NCBI GenBank assembly: GCA_963995505.1
Contig: OZ023192.1
Span: forward strand, 11,205,001 to 11,269,000
Reading direction: 5' to 3'
Source of the DNA: Hypericum androsaemum
Lineage: Eukaryota; Streptophyta; Magnoliopsida; Malpighiales; Hypericaceae
Length of the DNA: 64,000 nucleotides
Every line of letters begins with the position of its first letter. Positions within the stretch are counted from its first letter, which is position 1. The translations under genes and the position numbers were made by a program. Of this stretch, positions 45,471 through 55,163 are shown in pieces. The notes beneath the pieces were generated by a model. The model did no database searches. It was not told where the DNA came from and was given only the letters and a program-made list of their open reading frames with translations.

Positions 45471-46688
45471 ATAATAACTTGGGCCCAACACCCACAAATA
45501 ATACTCAACACTCAATTTCACAAAATTGATCTTAATTCAGAAGGGGGAAAATTTTCCTTTTATTTATCATAAATCGGAACCACGTTCCTGCCAAAATTTG
45601 TGTTGCTGTTGTTGCCACGTTTTTTAAACTTGCATAAACAGCCACCACACTAATTTAGTCCTATGAACACTACTTAACTTCCATAGAAAAAATTAACTCA
45701 TATTTTATGCTCCATCAAGACAATATGAACATATCAATTAACGCATGATGTGCATATAAATGCTCTGTCTCTACATGAAACCATAATTATGAATTAGCTG
45801 CACACAAATTTTCCCTTAGAAAGTATAAGGATTAGGCTCACTAATTATTATAGCATTCACAGACAGCGTTCACAACACTGCTTACAATAACCAATAGTAA
45901 CCAAACGGTCAATACCAGTCCACAGAACTTTTCTGCTAGTACACCACTCACCACTCAAAAATAATAACTAATAAATAATAATTATGTACATATTACCGAG
46001 CCATTAACAGCTCCATAAAGTAGCTGACACCTTTCAAAAACTCTTCCGCAACTAAACGGAAAACTGCAACACTATGACAATATTCCACGAAATGAATAAG
46101 CCCAAAAATATTTTTGAGAACCGTAACAGCTGAGATTATAAAGCTGTTTTAATTACACAATCTGTAATCTATTGGTTTTATATTATTTTATCGATCATGC
46201 ACAGTAGATGAAACAAACACACTTTCAAATATCACAATAATTTTTAAGCATTCACTTAACTGCAGAAGTAATGAAATAATATTTAATTAGTCGTTAGTTA
46301 GCATTTGAGCACATGAAACCTCAGACTGTAAAAACGTATTACAAAACTTCTAGCGACTTTAATAGGTTACGTATTTAATCGGAAACCCATTAATAGTATG
46401 GACAGAAGCAAAATTCAATCGTGAAATAATTAATTGTTAAAAAACTATTATTTTGGTGAACTTTTTATTCCTTCACAGAAACACTCACGCAGCAACCTCC
46501 AATATATACTGTCTCATCATTTTTTTCACTACAAATCCCTTTTAACAGTTTTCCTTTTGTTTTTACAGAAGGTAGTGATCAGTTCGAAACCGAATATAAA
46601 GATTTATGTTATATGTCACAGAAGGTTTCGAACAACAGTGATTAACAAACCGGTATACTAATATTTCAAATTCCTAAGAGTTTAAGAT
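45471..46688. other. Non-coding leader or insertion next to the copia-3 5' LTR
   Basis: AT-rich with no coding signal. The sequence directly inside the 5' LTR (minus ATCTTAAACTCTTAGG) is not a tRNA-Met primer site, so the original leader may have been replaced or has decayed. Confidence 0.4.
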
Positions 46689-47927
46689 TGTTGGAAGAAA
46701 TATTAGTAAATTATGGTATGAGCATGTAAATATTAATCATAAGCATATAAAGAGAGGAGTTTAGAGAATGCTCACGATCACATTTGGAGTCAAGTGTGTA
46801 AACCGTCGTCTTCAAGGTAGTGACTTTCGGATTGAATCCTGGACGAGGCCACAGTTTAATCGTGTGCCCTTAAACTCTTATTACCCGCCTATATGTTTCA
46901 GGCCTCCATTGGTAAGAGAGTTCCCAAGGTACAACGTCCAATCACGTGTACAAAAGGAAGCACTTTCGTACACCTTGCGAACCTTTAGTAACCTTAGAAC
47001 TCCGACACTTATGCAAATAAGAAATGTTATGCAAGGGGGAGAGAAGTAGAGAGCTCAAGGAAGAGTGTGAGCTATGGGGTAATTTGGAATGAAGGAGGAG
47101 GCCTCTTTTTGCCTTGGACCTCCAATATTCAAAACTAAATTTAATAGGGCCATTAACCCACCCATTGAATGAGATGTTACAAAACCCATAAAATTCCAAA
47201 TTAAATGGGTTGTTACACTTATGAATTTAAATTCAAAATTTAAATTCAAATAGCATAGAAGGGAAAGAAGGTTCTAGAGCGCGGGCTTTTTCAGGAGGAA
47301 GTCCAATAGATTTTGGGGGAGAAGTAGAGAGCTCAAGGAAGAGTGTGAGCTATGGGGTAATTTGGAATGAAGGAGGAGGCCTCTTTTTGCCTTGGACCTC
47401 CAACATTCAAAACTAAATTTAATAGGGCCATTAACCCACGCATTGAATGAGATGTTACAAAACCCATAAAACTCTAAATTAAATGGGTTGTTACACTTAT
47501 GAATTTAAATTCAAAATTTAAATTCAAATGGCATAGAAGGGAAAGAAGGTTCTAGAGCGCGGGCTTTTCCAGGAGGAAGTCCAATAGATTTTGGGCCAAG
47601 AATCGCTTCAACAGGTCCGGCCCAGCTCTAAAAAGATAAGGCCATGGAACCTGGAACAATTCTCACAAACCCACAATCTCGCAACCCCCAGCCATCCCAC
47701 CTTTAAGTCAATTTTTTATTTACCCCGAGAATTAAATTTTTGCAAGTGTTATATATCGTTACGAAACTTTATCAACAAGCTTCATATTGATCTCACAAAC
47801 ACCCAAATCTAATTGGAGTGTATTTAATTAGAATTCTTCCTCTAATTAAATATTTGGGCCCGGTGCCCAATACACTCACTTGTATTGGGTCATCTCTTCC
47901 TAGAGTATTAAACCCAATTCTCCAACA
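46689..47927 (-). repeat. 5' LTR of copia-3, enlarged by an internal duplication
   Basis: 1,239 bp against 967 bp for the 3' LTR. The excess is one tandem duplication of about 270 bp: the block GAGAAGTAGAGAGCTCAAGG ... AGGAGGAAGTCCAATAGATT occurs at about 47040-47312 and again at 47318-47588. Confidence 0.88.
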
Positions 47928-47932
47928 TTAAT

Positions 47933-48070
47933 TGTATCTTACTAGCTGTAATTGGACTGTGTTAACTTCTGCTTCTCTGAAGCAACCACCCTTGGCACTT
48001 GTGCTGTAAATATACGACGGCGTAACCTTTCAATCTGGAATATAACTTTTATACCGTTCCAAAAAAAACC
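47933..48070 (+). pseudogene. LINE-C 3' UTR, right part
   Basis: Continues from 40166 after removing copia-3 and one TTAAT. It ends GGAATATAACTTTTATACCG, then TTCC and eight A, like a LINE 3' end with a short tail. Joining both parts would give one 5'-truncated LINE split by the copia element. Confidence 0.4.
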
Positions 48071-48987
48071 TAGGTAAAAAAATATCTCCATGATTCTAGT
48101 TACATTAGCCCTAATCATCTCCACTATTTTTAAGTACAAAATGATATCTTGATTGCACAATTCTTGAAAGATTGAGAGCAATATACTATGTATTCATCAA
48201 ACCGGTTAATTCTTATAGAAAACGAAACAATATATTCATCTATGTTTTGGTGTACATGGCTCCATCGAAAACCGCAATATTTTACAAGGGATGTGTTTTG
48301 ATTGAGAGTCTTTTAGGCATACTATTTTCCTTTTTTACAAATAGAATTCTATTAAACATAGTCAAAATCGGACAAATGGAACGCATAGTCAAAATCGGAC
48401 AAATGGAACGAGACGCCTGAGATCCGTATGAGATTTTTTTTAATAATTACAATTTATTACTCCCTAAAAGTATTTACAGCAAATGTGACAAAAAGCATAA
48501 TCTTCTACACCAATTGTTATCAAATGATAATCCAATATATAATAACTATGCAAATTAGATACTACTTATCTAGAGAAATAGGCATCATGATCCCATGTAG
48601 GATACCACCCCGCGCAAGATTTGAAGGATTATTATTACGTCACCTTCCCATCAGCACGAGACTTTGTGAAACAAAATTCAATATACTTATTAAATAAAAA
48701 AACAATTTGTTATTTTTGTTCCAGCTAGTTAAATTGGGCTTGGTACTTAGACCCCAAGGAAAAATAACAGGCTCAAAAAATGACAGTCAAGGCGCGAGCT
48801 CTCGTAAACAAATTCAGAAGACGTTTTGGTCCTATTGGGAGATTCGCATCATGCGATTTTGCAAAGCGCCTAGGGTTGATTGGAACGGGAAAGTCCTCGG
48901 GAGGCAGCAATCGAATGATAGGGCCGTAACGATATGCTACACTAAGTTCCTAGATGCATGGCTTATATGATATATTATTTATCTAGT
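48071..48987. other. No gene recognised; short tandem repeat at 48358-48410
   Basis: ATAGTCAAAATCGGACAAAT plus GGAACG occurs twice in tandem. Short frames (48172-48420, 48428-48697, 48707-48970) show no known domain. Confidence 0.35.
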
Positions 48988-48995
48988 GAATATTC
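48988..48995 (+). promoter_or_regulatory. P1BS-type site left of MIR399 locus 3
   Basis: GAATATTC fits GNATATNC. It lies 150 bp before a TATATATAAGG box (49139-49149), both on the side that would serve plus-strand transcription through the hairpin. Confidence 0.4.
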
Positions 48996-49138
48996 GTAGG
49001 AGATTGATGATGTAATCAATAACAAGTGTAATAACTTACTATTTTAGTAGGTATTTTTATTTTTGAGTAAATACAATTTTACTTATAAAAACTGACTTAA
49101 AATTGCTCTACCTCATTAATCAGCTTGCATGGCTCAAG

Positions 49139-49149
49139 TATATATAAGG
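49139..49149 (+). promoter_or_regulatory. TATA box left of MIR399 locus 3
   Basis: TATATATAAGG lies about 85 bp before the hairpin in plus sense. It competes with a minus-strand promoter on the other side; see the hairpin entry. Confidence 0.4.
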
Positions 49150-49232
49150 ATAGGACCTGAGAGCCAAACCATACTCACCCAGACTTCATCAACCTAGGGC
49201 ATGACAGACTTCTCGCAGAGAATTGACGCAAT

Positions 49233-49355
49233 GCAGAAGAATTGCCGGGCAAATCTCCTTTGGCAGAGACAAACAACCCGGCAAGAAAACTAAACTGGCT
49301 GGGCTCAAGTACTTTGTTGCCTGCCAATAGGGAGTTTGCCCGATAATTCAGCTGC
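49233..49355 (-). ncRNA. MIR399: miR399 precursor, locus 3
   Basis: On the minus strand the 3' arm contains a perfect common miR399 sequence at 49245-49265 (starts TGCCAAAGGAGATTTGCC, then CGG). The 5' arm contains the typical star with a CTATTGGCAG end (49321-49341, GGGCAAACTCCCTATTGGCA). The stem extends outward through GCAG..GAATT. A P1BS site (49444-49451) and a TATAAATTATA box (49420-49430) lie 65-95 bp upstream on the minus side. Plus-strand reading would put TGCCAATAGGG on the 3' arm, which is not miR399; still, plus-side promoter-like words exist. Expected role: repression of PHO2 under phosphate starvation. Confidence 0.85.
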
Positions 49356-49419
49356 ACTAGGACTACATTTGTGGTTGTATAAAGAGGTTGGAGTTGTTTG
49401 TGAAGTGCAATTGAGGTCC

Positions 49420-49430
49420 TATAATTTATA
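49420..49430 (-). promoter_or_regulatory. Candidate TATA box of MIR399 locus 3
   Basis: Minus strand TATAAATTATA, about 65 bp upstream of the hairpin and just downstream of the P1BS site. Confidence 0.45.
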
Positions 49431-49443
49431 CCAAATAATGGAA

Positions 49444-49451
49444 GCATATCC
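49444..49451 (-). promoter_or_regulatory. P1BS-type PHR1 site of MIR399 locus 3
   Basis: Plus GCATATCC, minus GGATATGC; both fit GNATATNC. The plus-strand octamer is the same as both sites at locus 1. Confidence 0.55.
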
Positions 49452-50045
49452 AATGGTACAATTCCACCTACGGACAACAATTCTTGTCTTTTGGGCTCAT
49501 GCAGCTTTATTCCATACGTTCCAGTTGGTGGTTTCTCATATTCTAAGATCTTGTGTGGTGTAGCTATTCCGCGGCGCATAGGAAGGTGACTTGAGTGTCC
49601 ACATGATGACATTATCCACCACCGATTCCACATAGGTAACTTGGAAGGGGGACCAAACAAGTTTTATTTTACTAACAAACATTTACACCAACTCATCTCG
49701 AGTTCAAGCACAGTCAATATTAAAATATGGCTGAGAAAAGTTTAATGAGATTTTACATTATTCAAATCTAAATTAGTTAGCATAACAAAATTTCTAGATT
49801 TAAGTAGTTTTTAAAAATTAATTTTTTTTACATTGAGTTGTAGTCGTTAAGCTTCTATAAACTCATTAAGGATAATTTTCTACTGTCAGCATAGTAAATC
49901 CAAGAATTATTATTATTACTTTTCCGTAAAATTCAACAAGAAAGAAGAAGACACTCTTATATTATTTCCATATGAGCCTTTATCATTCTGTAATCTGTTT
50001 TTTCTATAAGTTCATTGTTTAAACTGTTAACTATAGCAGACGAAT
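49452..50045. other. Region upstream of MIR399 locus 3 (minus sense)
   Basis: A minus-strand open frame (49660-49175, 161 codons) runs through the promoter and the hairpin without a recognised domain. The rest is AT-rich and non-coding. Confidence 0.35.
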
Positions 50046-50915
50046 TTGAAAACACCTCTCTCATGCACATCTCCCTAGAAACCCATCATCTTTCCCAACG
50101 GTCAAACTTCCTACCTAAAACCGTCATCTACCCAACCACCATCAACTCCGTACCTATCAGTCGCACTCTCTAGGTTCCACCGTTGCCCCCCTCCACCTTT
50201 CACTAGCGGAAAGGTTCGAGGTTGGCGGTGGAACCCCCTTCTTCTTGATGTCGACATCTTCTCTGTTTGTCGACAACCTGTCTTTACAATGGAGCCGCGA
50301 AGCTTTTTCGTGCTTTCTTCAACGAGATTTTCCCTGTGGTGGACGCATATATTGCCACCAAAAGGTCGAAGCGGCGGTCTAAGTTCGGGTTCATCCGAGT
50401 GTCGCAAAAGGAGGACACGGATTCTATCATCTTCAAGCTTAATGAAAAAAGTCTCTGTCGTTAGGCAGTGACAGAGTTTTTTACAGAGGCCTCCGGCCGC
50501 AACCATTCATTTTAGGTGTTCGGATTTTTTTTGGCTTTTCTCCTCGAGGTGGGAGGGCGGACGGATCCTTTGTGCGGGATATCTCGAGGCTAGTTTATTT
50601 TTTTAGGCGGTCTGCTACTAGACTGTTGTCAGGTTGTAGGCACACCAGACTACCGGCTTGTGGGTTCAGCTGGGTTATCTGATAGGCGATGTTCTCCTAG
50701 CCTCTTGGTTAGGGGCATCACTCCAACTCTCCAACCTGTGGGGCTCTGCAGAGTAGGACCTAGAGTGCTCAGGCTCTTTTCTGGTCTCTTGATCAGGGAA
50801 CCCCACCCCTTTGACTGCCCAGATTGTGGGATCAGTGGGGGTAGGTCATAGGGTTTGTTCCATCTTGTACTCTTCTTTCTATTTATATAGTTCCTTTCCC
50901 CCGTAAAAAAAAGGT
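50046..50915 (+). mobile_element. Internally deleted LINE with RRM-type ORF1 (LINE-D)
   Basis: Begins with a 5' leader-like stretch, continues with an RRM-containing ORF1 start and jumps to a 3' UTR ending TATATAGTTCCTTTCCCCCG, TAAAAAAAA at about 50905-50913. All of ORF2 is missing. It is the second LINE here that keeps both ends but lost the middle (compare 24539-26830). Confidence 0.65.
50225..50463 (+). pseudogene. LINE-D ORF1 fragment, RNA-recognition motif
   Basis: The plus strand reads MSTSSLFVDNLSLQWSREAF-like text over two frames: SLFVDNL (RNP2), then LFRAFFNEIFPVVDAYIATK, RSKRRSKFGFIRVSQKED (RNP1, KFGFIRV) and TDSIIFKLNEKSLCR before a stop at 50461-50463. RRM-type ORF1 proteins of plant LINEs bind RNA. 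A shift near 50285 separates RNP2 from RNP1. Confidence 0.7.
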
Positions 50916-51091
50916 TAATGAAAAAAGGTTGAACATAAGCGGATGTTCGTGTTAATGGCTAAGTTCCTATGAGGTGGTAAAAGAAGCCCCGAGTGTTCAA
51001 TATTCGCTCCGCCCAAGACTAATGTGGCTCATAAACCCCACTAGGTACGCAAGGAAAGATCATTTATTGATGCAATCTGGAATGCAAATTC

Positions 51092-51447
51092 TATCAGAGA
51101 TAATCTCACATCGAAAATTACAGTGGGTTGTACTGGTTTATAAGTGTGGATGATCCACCTACTCATAGCTTTAAGATTTTGGACAGGATATGAAAATTCC
51201 TATATGGTATCAGAGCAAATTATTTTAACTAGACCCATGGCTCGTTGTATTCGCACGGCCCGCCTTTGAAAGCACGAGAGGCAGTATCAAGCCCATACAA
51301 ACTTCAGCCTGATGGGCTTCGCTTAAGAAGGAGTGTTAGAGAGAATGCCACATCGAAAATTGCAAGTGGGTTGGGCTATTTTATAAGTATTTATGACCCA
51401 CCTACTCATATGCTTAAGATTTTGGGTAGGATATAGAAACCAACGAG
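51092..51447 (+). mobile_element. TRIM (terminal-repeat retrotransposon in miniature)
   Basis: Two direct repeats of about 113 bp lie 130 bp apart: 51092-51204 (ATCAGAGATAATCTCACATC...) and 51334-51447 (TGTTAGAGAGAATGCCACAT...). Both contain TTTATAAGT and CCACCTACTCATA..CTTAAGATTTTGG. A TGGTATCAGAGC primer-binding site follows the first. With about 356 bp and no coding capacity it is a TRIM/SMART-type element mobilised by other elements' enzymes. Confidence 0.88.
51205..51216 (+). promoter_or_regulatory. Primer-binding site of the TRIM
   Basis: TGGTATCAGAGC, complementary to the 3' end of initiator tRNA-Met, directly after the first terminal repeat. Confidence 0.88.
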
Positions 51448-51959
51448 TAAGGTGGTAGTCCTAAAGTTAGTCCCGGTGCGTAATGTGAACATAAAGCCTC
51501 CTGCTAGGCAAATTGTGGAATCAATTACCACGTCCTTGATTGCCAATTTTGAGGCTCGTGAAGATGAGTGTGATATCAAGGCTTGGAATTTAGCCTTAAA
51601 GATGGGTTGCACTTGGGAGGATGACACAAAAATGATCCTCCAACGGATCAAAGATTTGGCTCGTGAATCAGGTCAAGTTAACCTCCACGACCCTCCTTGA
51701 AGTTTCTGCTTTTTTCTTGTTATTAATTTTTGGTGTATTGGGTTCAATCTTTTGGTTTACTCAATGGTGGGATTTTTTGTAGGAGGTGTACTAGATAGCA
51801 TTTAATTACTGTGTTATTCTTATATCTGGGTATCTAGTACCTTTAGTGATGTACTCATGGCACAGTTGGTATAAATATCCTTGGTGTCCCTTTAAGAGGT
51901 AATAAAACTCTACTTATCAAAAAATTCGGTTAGCTATATCATCTCAACAAATTTTGCTA

Positions 51960-52831
51960 CAAGTGAAAACTTTATTATTCTGTACAGAAATTACACCGAT
52001 CATGTTTAAAGATAGCGATGATAACAAAAGAACGATGCTCTCATGTTGAAATGGATTTGGCACTTTCTCAATGAGCATGTTTCTCTTTGGGCGAAAGTGA
52101 TTTGGCAATTCATGGTCCTCCTGATCCTAGTCAAGCCTTCCCTCTTTCCAAGATCCTCAGCAACCCTATGTAGAATGGTGTGTGGCTTAATATCAGGAAC
52201 TTGGCTGTCTCTAATGTCCTCTTGGCCAAGAACTTCTTTTACAATACTTATATTTTGTTAAGATTTGGGGACAGAGTATAGTTCTGGTTGGATCTTTGGG
52301 TGACATCTACACCTTTATATCTAGCTTTTCCACATCTATTCTGTATCAGCCTTAATAAATGTGATGTTGTTGGCTTGGCTCACGGTGGACCTGGACTTTG
52401 TCTTGGAGCCATGACTTGAGGGCCGGCGAGTCGAATCTTGTTGGGGACCTCATGTGTGTTATCAATGAACTTCCTAGGAATTTTGGTTCCCGTCGGAATG
52501 ATGGCTATACTTGGCGCACAGACTTTTCTGATGGTTTCTCTGTCAAGAGTCTCTACTCCTCTTTGTTTAGCGGCTTCTCGATCTCGGCTCCAAAAGTGCT
52601 TCAGAAAGGTTTAATTTGTTTCATTCCTCTTAAAGTAAGTTATTTCTTGTGGATGGCTTTGCAGGGTAAGGTCAAGACTAGAGACAATTTCCTAAGAATT
52701 GGTTTGATTGGTCGCAATAGCCTTTTGTACATTCTCTGTAATCGAGAGTTAAAGTCTATTGCATAAATCATGTTCCATTGCCCTTTTACCTTGAGAATCT
52801 GGCAATACTTTGTTAGGATACTTGGTCTTTG
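51960..52831 (+). pseudogene. LINE-F ORF2 C-terminal part, left half (zf-RVT)
   Basis: Plus strand: LKWIWHFLNEHVSLWAKVIW, then DGYTWRTDFSDGFSVKSLYS and VSYFLWMALQGKVKTRDNFL are the standard LINE zinc-binding region after the RT. Stops and shifts are frequent. It ends at a target duplication (52818-52831) where LINE-G inserted, and continues at 54568. Confidence 0.8.
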
Positions 52832-54553
52832 TTTTTTTGAGGAAGAATGTGCCTGAATATATAAATAAGTCCCTTAAGTGGGAAAGTCAGTGAACAAAAG
52901 GACATCAAGCTCATCCGGGGGTACAAACATCCAATTCTCAGATAAAGACCAGAGCCTACAATGTTTACTTAACCAATCAGCTACCTGGTTAAGCAATCTG
53001 GGGACTAACCCAAGCTTACAATTTGGTAAATCAGCCAACAAAGACCTAAGCATATTCACAAGAGAGTCGACTTGCTAAACGACAGAGGCGTGGGGATCAT
53101 TTACGAAATTGGAAGCTAAGAGGCAATCAGTCTCCACCACAGTAGGAATACCAAGGTACTTCTGAGATAGCAAGATAAGTGTGAGTTCAAGAGCCAGGAG
53201 CTCCGCTTCCAAAGGCGAAAGGGCCATTTACAAACCTTCCACCACGAGACCAAGATAATTTCTAGCAACCACTGCCAACCCAGATAAAGAGCATGTATTC
53301 AACCAGGAGGCATCGCAGTTGAGCATCATGCCTCCAAAGACTGGAGCGCTCTAAGAAGCTGTGGGATTATCAGATCCGCTGCTCAGCTAAGAGTTTTGAC
53401 ATAAAACCAGTAAGAATTTGGCACAAAAATAAGAGGCATGTTGTACAGTAATAGCTGGATCGATCGCATCACCTGCAAACGGGAACTTATTTCTGGAGAG
53501 TCAGATACTTCAGCATAAGAACATAGCAAGAGTCTTAAGATCATGATCCTTATGACCCGATAGCATGTCCAAAATAGAAGAGAACCAACAGCTAAAAGTC
53601 GGATGAAAAGAGCTATCAAACCTATAACTGAAAGGGCTCATTAACTAGGTAGCTCTAGCATGAGGACAAATAAACATAACATGAAGAACAGTCTCATCTT
53701 CCAAAAAATAGACTTGCTAAATAGGGGAAGAGGTGAGACTTCTCCTATGAAGAGTAGTAGCCAAAGGGACACCATTCCTAATTAATCTCCAAACAAAATT
53801 CACCAACTTGGGGGGCACCTTCAACCTCCAATTCTTCTTCCAAATCCCAGGATCAAAGGAAGTAGAATTAGTGTCCAAGACCTGCAGAATTAGGGAAGAG
53901 AGATGCGCCGACTTAACAGAATACGCGCCATCATTACTGAACTTCCAAAGAAGCTTATCAGGGCCCTACAAGTAATGTAGGCAAATGTTAGCAATGGCAG
54001 CCTGCTCATCATAAGAAAAGAAGTGGCGAATAAGGTCCACATTCCAGCTCCCAGTAGGAAAGGAAATAAGGTCAGAGACACTAGTTAGAGATGAAGGCTC
54101 CACAATTCTAGCAGCCACATGAGACAAAAGGAGGCTAGGAATCTAAGGATCCTTCCAAATATTGATAGAGCGACCATCCCCGATTCGAAAGAAGAGACCT
54201 TCTATGAGGGCCTCTTTCCCTGCACACAAACTACTCCAAATTCAAGAAGGCCTATGGCCTTTGGAAGCTGACATAAAATCCGAGTCATAAAAATACAGCC
54301 CTTTTAAGATTCAAAAATACAAAGAGTTTTGGTTACCAACAAGCCTCCAAACCTATTTGGCAAGAGCCAAATTGAAGAAATGAAAGTTTATAAATCTGAG
54401 GCCACCTTGAGATTTGGGACAAATTAACTTATCCCAACTCAACCAATAAATTTTTCTTTTATCCACATCTCCCGACCACCAAAACCTGGCAATCAAGCTA
54501 TTCAACTTAGTGCAAAAGGTCTTAGGGAAGAGCAATACCTGCATAAGGTAGCA
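52832..54553 (-). mobile_element. LINE-G, 5'-truncated, inserted into LINE-F
   Basis: A minus-strand LINE copy of 1.72 kb: it begins in the RT tail (54545: KTFCTKLNSLIARFWWSGDV, DKRKIYWLSWDKLICPKSQG), runs through the zinc-binding region and ends with RNase H. Its A tail appears as T7 at 52832-52838. The flanks ATACTTGGTCTTTG (52818-52831) and ATGCTTAGTCTTTG (54554-54567) form a 14-bp target duplication with two mismatches. Confidence 0.85.
52870..53230 (-). pseudogene. LINE-G RNase H domain
   Basis: Minus strand: MALSPLEAELLALELTLILL, KYLGIPTVVETDCLLASNFV, NMLRSLLADLPNCKLGLVPR and NQVADWLSKHCRL. The E of SPLEAE, the D of ETD and the N..AD.L pattern are the usual plant LINE RNase H positions. 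A stop (after ASVV) breaks it. Confidence 0.82.
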
Positions 54554-54567
54554 ATGCTTAGTCTTTG

Positions 54568-54850
54568 TTGGTGCACAAGTGATTCGTTATTTGGTTGCTT
54601 GGATGCTTGGATTGCTCTGGTCAATGGTCATGTCCAAAAGAATTTTTGGTACATCCTTTTCGCTGATGTTTGCTGGTGTACATGGAAGCATCGGAAAAGG
54701 GTGATCTTCGATAGTGGTGTGACAAACCTCAATCACTTGATTCTGGCTATGAAGAGATGTTTCATTGAATGGTCTCTTTGGTGTGGCTTGGCTAATTCTT
54801 CTTATAGACAAGATGCCTTACTGTCCATCATGGCAACTAGTAACAGGTGA
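54568..54850 (+). pseudogene. LINE-F continuation (right half)
   Basis: In frame 54554-54847 the text LFGCLDAWIALVNGHVQKNF and DVCWCTWKHRKRVIFDSGVT is the usual end of a LINE zinc-binding region (W..WKHR..VIF), picking up where 52831 stopped. Confidence 0.8.
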
Positions 54851-54917
54851 TATCGTTTTTGTGTTTGCTTCAGCTACAGGGTTGGACCGAACTGTCTCAT
54901 GACGTTCTGAACCCAGC

Positions 54918-55163
54918 TCACATACTGCTTTTAAAGCCATTTACAAAATCTGCATCGGCATCTTCAGGGTCTTCTAACTCCGCCTCCTTGTCAACGGGAT
55001 CTGCAATGAGATCTTCAATGACAGTTTTAAAGGCATCTTTAATAAAATGCAAGAAATATACAATGTCTTCAAAGAGAGCGACAATCGGAAGATCAATGGC
55101 ATCTTTAAGAACATCTAAACTTATGTATGGATAGTTTGGGGTTTTCCTTGTCATTTGTCTCAT
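54918..55163 (-). CDS. Unrecognised 81-codon open frame with acidic tail
   Basis: Minus strand from the ATG at 55163: NYPYISLDVLKDAIDLPIVA, hydrophobic IVALFEDIVYFLHFI, DAFKTVIEDLIADPVDKEAE, LEDPEDADADFVNGFKSSM. It has normal protein-like composition (an amphipathic middle and an acidic end) that sets it apart from the surrounding AT-rich shadows. It may be an exon of a host gene or a captured piece. I do not recognise the family, and no neighbouring exon was found. Confidence 0.35.
   Translation of the reverse strand: MRQMTRKTPNYPYISLDVLKDAIDLPIVALFEDIVYFLHFIKDAFKTVIEDLIADPVDKEAELEDPEDADADFVNGFKSSM

Larger units (their letters stand above)
40172..47927 (-). mobile_element. 7.8-kb Ty1/copia element (copia-3) with TTAAT target duplication
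   Basis: A minus-strand element between exact TTAAT copies (40167-40171 and 47928-47932). The LTRs are 40172-41138 and 46689-47927. Next to the 3' LTR is the tract ATGTGGGGAAT. Pol parts read RNase H, RT, integrase from low to high coordinates, then protease and a gag remnant. A chloroplast DNA piece (43980-44358) sits between integrase and protease/gag. No normal primer-binding site follows the 5' LTR, and the 1.2 kb next to it are non-coding. It is related to the copia fragments at 1-2083 and 61.3 kb by its RNase H and polypurine tract. Confidence 0.9.
50940..51930 (+). pseudogene. LINE-E 3' part, split by the TRIM
   Basis: Coding-like text before the TRIM (50960-51090) resumes after it in a frame at 51452-51700 (VRNVNIKPPARQIVESITTS, then DIKAWNLALKMGCTWEDD and a stop). 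It is followed by a typical LINE 3' UTR ending AGAGGTAATAAAACTCTACT, TATC and six A at about 51926. The protein part is not a motif I can name; the 3' end structure supports LINE origin. Confidence 0.5.

Noticed and set aside
49175..49660. 161-codon minus-strand open frame across the MIR399 promoter and hairpin
   Set aside because: No domain was recognised and it covers TATA box and hairpin; more likely chance than a protein or a pri-miRNA-encoded peptide of this size.
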